Positions 14,916 to 19,792 of a DNA stretch of 19,792 bases are shown one piece after another. The stretch comes from Candidatus Moraniibacteriota bacterium. Its GTDB lineage: Bacteria > Patescibacteriota > Minisyncoccia > CAIUEV01 > JAHKAQ01. Under the pieces are notes generated by a model, which did not search any database, was not told the origin of the DNA, and saw only the letters and a list, made by a program, of their open reading frames with translations. Position 1 is the first letter of the stretch. Each line of letters begins with the position of its first letter. The position numbers and the translations under genes are program-made. The stretch lies in the NCBI GenBank assembly GCA_014729445.1, contig WJJX01000114.1, positions 1-19,792 on the forward strand, written 5' to 3'.

Positions 14916-15254
14916 TCACAAATTTTTATTGCTGAACATACCCACCAGTACCACCACAAAACCGATCATAATATAACCAATACTATTCGAAATACCTATC
15001 AAATCGTTAATCAAAATCGCCAAACCGATCATCATAAAAATTAAACCCGAAAACATGGTAAGCGAAGTAAAAAGAGTTCGACTAACCGATTGACCCGCTT
15101 TTATAAAGATATTCTCCATTTTTTTTTGAACCTCTTCCACAAAATTAGAGGTTAAATCTTTGGCATTTGCCAAAAACCAATCCTTAATTATATTCACCCA
15201 TCCCCAATCTGCTACCTCCGAGGCCTCTGATTTTTTTGTTTGTTTTTTAGCCAT
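14916..15254 (-). CDS. Two-helix membrane protein, YqjE/holin-like topology
   Basis: A 112-residue protein. Residues 1-12 are basic, 13-60 contain an amphipathic helix with WGWVNIIKDWF, and two membrane helices follow (about 62-83 and 88-107) with a tight IGISNSIG turn between them. The arrangement, amphipathic helix then helix pair next to a DUF883-like gene, recalls the E. coli yqjD-yqjE pair (YqjE is assigned to a holin-like family). I do not claim homology beyond that. It ends with TGA, one of only two in the window. It lies between LemA (70 nt upstream) and the DUF883-like gene (24 nt downstream). Confidence 0.7.
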   Translation of the reverse strand: MAKKQTKKSEASEVADWGWVNIIKDWFLANAKDLTSNFVEEVQKKMENIFIKAGQSVSRTLFTSLTMFSGLIFMMIGLAILINDLIGISNSIGYIMIGFVVVLVGMFSNKNL

Positions 15255-15324
15255 TTTTATTTTTTAAATCTTTTAATTTTTATTTATATAAGAAAAAAAT
15301 GAATCAAAAAATCCGCGCTCGAAT

Positions 15325-15930
15325 TTAAAAAGAAACTTTAACATTCTCTCTTTGTTTTTCATCCTCAACTTCATAAAAGGCTCTTTGTTTAAAGCCGAAA
15401 ATTCCGGCAACCAAATTATTGGGAAAAATTTGAACTTTGGTATTGAAATCTCGAACCGTTCCATTATAGTATCTTCTTGATTTTTCAATCTTATTTTCGG
15501 TCTCGGCCAATTCGCTCTGAAGACTGCTAAAATTTCTATCAGCCTTAAGATCGGGATAATTTTCAGCAACCGCAAACAATGAAGCTAAAGCGCCGCTCAA
15601 TTGTTTTTCCGCCTCATAAGACTTTTTCATTACTTCCTCCTGCCCCTTGGCGTTTTTCGCCTCATCATTATATTTAATCGCCAAATTTCTGGCTTTTGTA
15701 ACCTTCTCAAAAACCGTGCTTTCATGTTTGGCATAAGCCTTAACCGTTTCAACCAAATTGGGAATCAAATCGTATCTTCTTTTTAATTGAACATCAATAT
15801 CAGACCAAGCCTCTTCAACTTTATTTCTAAGGGTAATCAAACCGTTATAAAGCTTAATCAAAAAACCGCCTAAAACAAAAACGATAACTCCTAATATAAT
15901 TAAACCCACCAAGGGTGTCATTTCAGCCAT
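15325..15930 (-). CDS. lemA: LemA family membrane protein
   Basis: A 201-residue protein with one N-terminal membrane helix (about 6-26) and a long helical bundle outside or inside the membrane. The family signature is strong: LYNGLITLRNKVEEAWSDID, LKRRYDLIPNLVETVKAYAK, a region SGALASLFAVAENYPDLKA, then LQSELAETENKIEKSRRYYN and the ending YNGTVRDFNTKVQIFPNNL. LemA proteins occur in many bacteria; their role is not settled, although they often sit beside envelope proteases. It leads a minus-strand cluster with two small membrane proteins. It has a good candidate promoter in the spacer shared with the divergent DUF212 gene. The assignment is secure. Confidence 0.95.
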   Translation of the reverse strand: MAEMTPLVGLIILGVIVFVLGGFLIKLYNGLITLRNKVEEAWSDIDVQLKRRYDLIPNLVETVKAYAKHESTVFEKVTKARNLAIKYNDEAKNAKGQEEVMKKSYEAEKQLSGALASLFAVAENYPDLKADRNFSSLQSELAETENKIEKSRRYYNGTVRDFNTKVQIFPNNLVAGIFGFKQRAFYEVEDEKQRENVKVSF

Positions 15931-16002
15931 TTTTTTGAAATTAACAATTAAAACTTAGACTATTGATTCAAATTTTATTCTAAACAAACTGCATATACTC
16001 TT

Positions 16003-16031
16003 ATAATACAACAACTTAAAATTATTGGCAA
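16003..16031 (-). promoter_or_regulatory. Candidate promoter of the LemA cluster
   Basis: Minus strand: -35 TTGCCA (16026-16031), a 17-nt spacer and -10 TATTAT (16003-16008). The start near 15996 gives a leader of about 65 nt. Confidence 0.55.
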
Positions 16032-16064
16032 ATTTTTAAATTTTTTATTACAATTAATTTTAAG

Positions 16065-16187
16065 AATTAACTCATATCAAATTTTTCTACAAAATCTAAA
16101 ATAGTTTATTCTGAATTTTAAAATTAAAATTGAAAAATATTTTTAAATAAACTATTTTAAAGAATAGATTTAATATTGAGTTAAATT
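16065..16187. repeat. Long imperfect inverted repeat with a perfect 14-bp core
   Basis: TAAAATAGTTTATT (16097-16110) is exactly complementary in inverted order to 16146-16159, separated by 35 nt. Outside this core a second matching pair exists, TTAACTCA (16067-16074) with TGAGTTAA (16177-16184), with loosely matching AT-rich sequence between. The whole could fold as one long AT-rich stem. The right arm covers the -10 box proposed for the downstream plus-strand gene. No clear target-site duplication flanks it. Confidence 0.65.
16130..16158 (+). promoter_or_regulatory. Candidate promoter of the DUF212 gene, inside the inverted repeat
   Basis: -35 TTGAAA (16130-16135), a 17-nt spacer and -10 TATTTT (16153-16158). 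The -10 lies in the right arm of the inverted repeat and the -35 in its loop. A start near 16165 would leave about 43 nt of leader. Confidence 0.45.
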
Positions 16188-16207
16188 AAAGTTTAAAAAT
16201 AAAAATC

Positions 16208-16672
16208 ATGGGAGAATTTTTTTCTAAAAACGGAGACTCCTATCATCCAATTGTAATTATTCCAATTATTATGTGGATGATAGCCCAGCTTCTAAAGTTC
16301 ACGATCTTTTCAGTTAAACATGGCATCAACTGGAAGTACCTTTTCGAATACGGCCACATGCCAAGCAGTCATACCGCCACTATGACGGCTCTTATCTTTA
16401 GCACCGGCTATTACGAAGGCATTTACTCGCCAATTTTTGCGGTTGCTTTTACAATGGGCGCCATTGTAATGTCGGACGCTGTTAAGCTTCGAGGCTATAT
16501 CGGAGAATACGGCAAGGTCCTAAACCAATTAACCAAAAAACAAAAAGAAAACTACCCCCGGCTGAAAGAAAGAGTCGGCCATACTGTGAGAGAAGTTGTT
16601 TCAGGAGCCTTACTGGGATTGGTCGGAGCTTTCCTGTTAATCCAACTTTTTAATCTTTTTTTAAACCAATAA
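16208..16672 (+). CDS. Divergent PAP2 (DUF212/YuiD) family membrane protein
   Basis: A 154-residue protein with about four hydrophobic segments. Signatures of the DUF212 family (divergent PAP2, e.g. B. subtilis YuiD) are complete: GHMPSSHTA (49-57), SDAVKLRGYIG (89-99, the usual DAxGVR region with VKLR) and ERVGHTVREVVSGALLG (121-137). The two His and the Ser-rich motif are laid out like the acid-phosphatase (PAP2) active site, suggesting lipid phosphate hydrolysis, for instance of undecaprenyl or phosphatidyl phosphates; this is inference. The gene precedes a FemAB-like gene by 20 nt on the same strand, which would fit a link to envelope building. Its promoter region carries the inverted repeat described above. 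Confidence 0.9.
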   Translation: MGEFFSKNGDSYHPIVIIPIIMWMIAQLLKFTIFSVKHGINWKYLFEYGHMPSSHTATMTALIFSTGYYEGIYSPIFAVAFTMGAIVMSDAVKLRGYIGEYGKVLNQLTKKQKENYPRLKERVGHTVREVVSGALLGLVGAFLLIQLFNLFLNQ

Positions 16673-16692
16673 ATTCATTATAAACGTTTTTT

Positions 16693-17697
16693 ATGTTTTA
16701 TCTGGAAGAAATAAAGTCGAAGCTAGCTTTCGACAATACTCTGAACAAACAAAACCGCTTCACCTGCGGCCAATTTCTGCAATCTTTCGCCTGGTCCAAA
16801 TTCAATAAAAAACTCGATCAAAAAACAATCAAAATAATCGTTCGAAAAAAAGCAAACGGCAAAGAAAAAAATGTCGCCAAAGCGCTTGTCATTACAAAAA
16901 AGGTTAAAAAAATTCTTCGCTTTGGCTACTGTCCATACGGACCGGTCTGGGACAAAAATCTGACCCAAAAAGAAATCCAAACCGTTTTCAAATTGATCGA
17001 AAAACATCTGAAAAAATCCAAACTGCATTTTTTTAGATTCAACCCGCCCGTTGAAAAGGATAAAAGCTTGAATATCGATAAACTAAAACTGTCCAAATCC
17101 AAAACCAAACAACCCCAAAAAACTCTGTTTTTAAAATTAAACCAAAGTTATGACAATCTGCTCGCTCAAATGAAATCCAAGACCAGATATAATATTCGGC
17201 TGGCTCAAAGAAAAAAACTGCAAGTTAAAAAAGGAATTTCCCAAAAATCAATCAACGATTTTTTAACGCTTTCCAGAATTACCAGCGAAAGAGATAATTT
17301 TAAAAGCTGGTCTAGCAATTATTATAAGACACTGATTAAAACTCTGCAGGAATATAAAATGATCCAAATTTATACGGCCTATTATAAAAAAAAGGCAATC
17401 GCCTCTAACATTGTCGTCTTTTTTAACGATACCGCAACCTACCTGCATGGAGCCTCCTCCAACGAACAAAGAAACCTAATGCCCACTTATGCTCTGCAAT
17501 GGGCCGCAATCCAGGACGCCAAAAAAAACAAATGTAAATATTATGATTTTTGGGGCATTAATTCACAAAAATGGCCCGGCGTAACCAGATTCAAAGTCGG
17601 TTTTGGCGGTCAAAAAATAGAATTTCATCCCGCCTACGAAATTCCTCTCAATAAAAAAATTTATTTTCTCTACTCTCTTACAAGATTATTTTTCTAG
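16693..17697 (+). CDS. FemAB-like aminoacyltransferase
   Basis: A 334-residue protein of the FemABX/GNAT-fold family. Typical members attach amino acids from tRNA to peptidoglycan precursors, forming interpeptide bridges. Visible family features include the early QFLQSFAWSKF (27-37), FGYCPYGPVWD (77-87), RYNIRLAQRK near 165-174, the ASSNEQRNLMPTYALQWAAI block and the C-terminal YYDFWGIN followed by FKVGFGG. The region 95-160 is rich in Lys and less conserved. No signal peptide is visible, so it works in the cytoplasm, as expected. It may be co-transcribed with the DUF212 gene. It ends in TAG, 5 nt from the convergent dnaG. The specific amino acid and target cannot be read from the sequence. 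Confidence 0.88.
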   Translation: MFYLEEIKSKLAFDNTLNKQNRFTCGQFLQSFAWSKFNKKLDQKTIKIIVRKKANGKEKNVAKALVITKKVKKILRFGYCPYGPVWDKNLTQKEIQTVFKLIEKHLKKSKLHFFRFNPPVEKDKSLNIDKLKLSKSKTKQPQKTLFLKLNQSYDNLLAQMKSKTRYNIRLAQRKKLQVKKGISQKSINDFLTLSRITSERDNFKSWSSNYYKTLIKTLQEYKMIQIYTAYYKKKAIASNIVVFFNDTATYLHGASSNEQRNLMPTYALQWAAIQDAKKNKCKYYDFWGINSQKWPGVTRFKVGFGGQKIEFHPAYEIPLNKKIYFLYSLTRLFF

Positions 17698-17702
17698 AAT
17701 TT

Positions 17703-19547
17703 TTATTCTTTCTTAATCTCCATATAACGAGCCATAAGTTTGGTCTGGGTCTTTTTATCCTTTTGGGCCTCGGCTTCCTTAATTTCTTCAAAAAGCTCTT
17801 TCAATTTAGCTTTTTTGTTAATTTCTTTTATCCTTTTAAGGCAGAAAGCCAAATCCCTTTCAGGTGAAAAATTGCCATTCCTGGATTCTTTTTCAATCTT
17901 TTCAAATAATTCCTCGCCGATCATAATTAATCTGGCGGTTTTTGTTTTTAACTCGCTGTCTTTAATTAGATTAAGATATTCATCGGGATCAGTAAATTTT
18001 TGATTGCTCTCGATTATAATCTTTAACACCTCGGCAATTTGGTTGTCCTTAAACTCGCCTAATAAGTCATAAACTTTAAGTCTGTCCTCATTGTCGTAAT
18101 CCTTTGAATAAAACAGCATCAACATCAAAAGCCTTTTTAATAATCTATTAACGCCCGCTCTTTTTTTATCTCGATCCTTCGTATCCGTCTGAGAAGCCGG
18201 TTCGATTTTTTGAGCGTTAATCCGATCATAATAAGCTCTTTGTCTTTTTTGAGCCGTCTTATCGTTAAGCGCTTCATATAAAATATCGACTTTTATTTTG
18301 GAAGCCTCCGCCAGATTTTCCAGATAATAAGCTTGATCAATTTTATCGGGCAAAATGGCCACCTTATCTAAAAATTCATCAATCGCTTTTTTTCTGGAGG
18401 CGGAATCCGAAAAATCGGCCCTTTTTATAATTAAATCAAAATAATAATCCATTGCCGATTTATATTTTGAGGAAACGTTAAACCATTTATCCTTATCCTC
18501 AAGAACAATATCGGCTACATCCTTTCCGGTTTTTGAAATCGAGGCTAAATCAATCGCGCTTACATTCGCGCCGGCTGCCAAAGCCACATCAATTCCTTTT
18601 TTGGAGGCCTCGATTCCGGCTTCATCCACGTCAAAAGCAAAAGCGATATTATTGGAATATCTTTGAATAACCTTAATCTGCTCGGTGGTAACCGCCGTTC
18701 CACAAGCCGCTACCACATTCGATACTCCGGCTTTATGACTCATTACCACATCTAAATTTCCCTCTAATATAATACAAAAATCTTTTTGTTTAATCGCCTG
18801 CTTGGCCAGATGCAAACCATAAATAGCTTTACTTTTATCGTATAAAACAGTCTGAGGCGAATTGATATATTTGCCCATTTCGGTTTTATCCCAAGGCAGA
18901 ACTCGACCGGAGAATCCGATTGGCTCTCCGTAAGAATTGGCAATGGGAAACATCAATCTGTTTCTGAACCTATCATAGTAATTTCCCGGCTTTTTTTTGC
19001 TCGACACCGCCAAGCCGGCTTTTTCTAAATCAAAAGCCGAAACTCCTTTTTCCTGAAACTTGTTCAAGATGAAACGCCAATCGTCAATCGAAAAACCCAG
19101 CCAAAATTTCTGAGCCAAATTTTTATCCACTCCTCTTTTCTTTAGATAATTTCGAACCTCCAAACCGGATTCTAACCTTAGATTCCGCATATATTCTCGA
19201 ACGGCCAATCCCATAATCTCTCTTAAACGATTCGAATTATCGTCATCCTTTTTGCTTTTAAAACTCCTCTTTTCCAATTTAACTCCGGCTCTTTGAGCTA
19301 AAAGCTCTAAAGCCTCCCTGAAATTCAATCCCTCGATCTCCTGCACAAAGGTGAATATGTCCCCTCCCTTGCCGCAACCGAAACAATGAAAAATTTGCTT
19401 TTCCTCGCTAACCATAAAGGAGGGGGTTTTTTCATTATGAAAAGGACATAAAGCCTTATGATTGGCCCCGGCTTTATTCAATCTTATATAATTTGAAACC
19501 AGCTCCACTATATTCAATTTTGATTTTATTTCCTCGACTTCATTCAT
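17703..19547 (-). CDS. dnaG: DNA primase DnaG
   Basis: Makes the RNA primers for replication. The N-terminal zinc-binding domain has CPFH (Cys34, His37) and CFGC (Cys55, Cys58). The catalytic core includes the basic region RNRLMFPI (195-202), EPIGFSGRVL (208-217) and KYINSPQTVLYDKS. The Toprim domain shows Glu262 in LEGNLDVV and the acidic pair DVD at 306-308 in FDVDEAG. The usual EGYMD is EGNLD here, Tyr changed to Asn and Met to Leu; the metal-binding Glu and Asp are kept. The C-terminal portion (about 365-614) is Lys/Glu-rich and helical, the helicase-binding type of domain, poorly conserved as usual. 614 residues is typical. The start ATG lies 37 nt after the predicted transcription start. 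Confidence 0.96.
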   Translation of the reverse strand: MNEVEEIKSKLNIVELVSNYIRLNKAGANHKALCPFHNEKTPSFMVSEEKQIFHCFGCGKGGDIFTFVQEIEGLNFREALELLAQRAGVKLEKRSFKSKKDDDNSNRLREIMGLAVREYMRNLRLESGLEVRNYLKKRGVDKNLAQKFWLGFSIDDWRFILNKFQEKGVSAFDLEKAGLAVSSKKKPGNYYDRFRNRLMFPIANSYGEPIGFSGRVLPWDKTEMGKYINSPQTVLYDKSKAIYGLHLAKQAIKQKDFCIILEGNLDVVMSHKAGVSNVVAACGTAVTTEQIKVIQRYSNNIAFAFDVDEAGIEASKKGIDVALAAGANVSAIDLASISKTGKDVADIVLEDKDKWFNVSSKYKSAMDYYFDLIIKRADFSDSASRKKAIDEFLDKVAILPDKIDQAYYLENLAEASKIKVDILYEALNDKTAQKRQRAYYDRINAQKIEPASQTDTKDRDKKRAGVNRLLKRLLMLMLFYSKDYDNEDRLKVYDLLGEFKDNQIAEVLKIIIESNQKFTDPDEYLNLIKDSELKTKTARLIMIGEELFEKIEKESRNGNFSPERDLAFCLKRIKEINKKAKLKELFEEIKEAEAQKDKKTQTKLMARYMEIKKE

Positions 19548-19590
19548 TTGTTTATTAAAATTATTATTTTTATAAATTCATATTAAATTC

Positions 19591-19620
19591 ATTTTAACAA
19601 TAAAATTTAAAAGATTACAA
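19591..19620 (-). promoter_or_regulatory. Candidate promoter of dnaG
   Basis: Minus strand: -35 TTGTAA (19615-19620), an 18-nt spacer and an extended -10 TGTTAAAAT whose hexamer TAAAAT is at 19591-19596. It lies in a 180-nt AT-rich spacer that otherwise shows no gene. Confidence 0.45.
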
Positions 19621-19727
19621 CAAAACCCTAGAAGCTAATTCACCTAAAGTTCTTTACATTTTAACTAAAATCATTCATTAATAATTAGATTTAAAATAAT
19701 TCCTTTTTAATCTTTAAATAATTAAAG

Positions 19728-19792
19728 ATGAAAAATATAAAGCTTAAATCCCAAGAAAAAAAAGCTCTTGTGAAAAATTTCTCAGCCATCGA
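19728..19792 (+). CDS. Start of an unidentified gene, cut by the window edge
   Basis: An ATG is followed by 20 further open codons (beginning MKNIKLKSQEKKALVKNF) to the window end. The charged, Lys-rich start and the gene-sized divergence from dnaG support a real gene, but too little is visible to name it. As elsewhere there is no Shine-Dalgarno before the ATG. Confidence 0.5.
   Translation, partial: MKNIKLKSQEKKALVKNFSAI

Noticed and set aside
15273..15575. A 100-codon minus-strand open frame
   Set aside because: It overlaps the 3' part of lemA in another frame and has no recognisable features.
1..19792. Alternative genetic code with UGA as glycine
   Set aside because: Two genes end in TGA at sensible places, no gene has an internal TGA, and the TAA/TAG stops and RF1 fit the standard code.

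Overview
The window is about 19.8 kb of AT-rich bacterial DNA carrying 22 complete protein genes. A 23rd gene starts at the right edge. I see no tRNA, rRNA, CRISPR array, insertion sequence or prophage. The best guess for the organism is a member of the Patescibacteria (Candidate Phyla Radiation, probably Parcubacteria-like). This is an inference from compact gene packing, several slightly short housekeeping proteins, a secreted protein ending in a Cys-rich tail of a kind I associate with these bacteria, and small unassigned membrane proteins. Stops are 18 TAA, 2 TAG and 2 TGA, and no gene contains an in-frame TGA, so the standard code applies and the UGA=Gly lineages are excluded. None of the start codons inspected has a Shine-Dalgarno motif.

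Left part (200-5321, all minus): a lone lipoprotein gene, then an apparent four-gene operon read from 5321 leftwards. It encodes a membrane-anchored metallophosphoesterase-like protein with an unusual active site, a DUF362 protein with two [4Fe-4S] motifs, a short C-terminal-type DUF2339 membrane protein coupled by TAATG, and a DUF3999 protein. DUF2339 and DUF3999 are neighbours in proteobacteria too, so this looks like an envelope module of unknown function extended by two more genes.

Middle (5443-8000, plus): a membrane-anchored PsbP-like protein with the Cys-rich tail, a 91-residue orphan, a probable decayed gene end, and a CPBP intramembrane protease. These are followed by translation and housekeeping genes: DUF4446-prfA-prmC (minus), ychF (plus), xseB-pgk (minus) and def-fmt (plus). 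PrfA and PrmC belong together (release factor and its methyltransferase), as do Def and Fmt (removal and addition of the formyl group). The PGK is divergent at residues that normally bind 3-phosphoglycerate.

Right part (14619-19792): a minus-strand envelope cluster (LemA, a two-helix membrane protein, an ElaB/DUF883-like protein), then a 277-bp AT-rich spacer. That spacer holds two divergent promoters and a long imperfect inverted repeat. Beyond it are a DUF212 (YuiD-like) membrane protein and a FemAB-like aminoacyltransferase on plus, dnaG on minus, and the start of an unidentified plus-strand gene. Four convergent gene pairs overlap or lie within 10 nt of each other, leaving no room for ordinary terminators between them.
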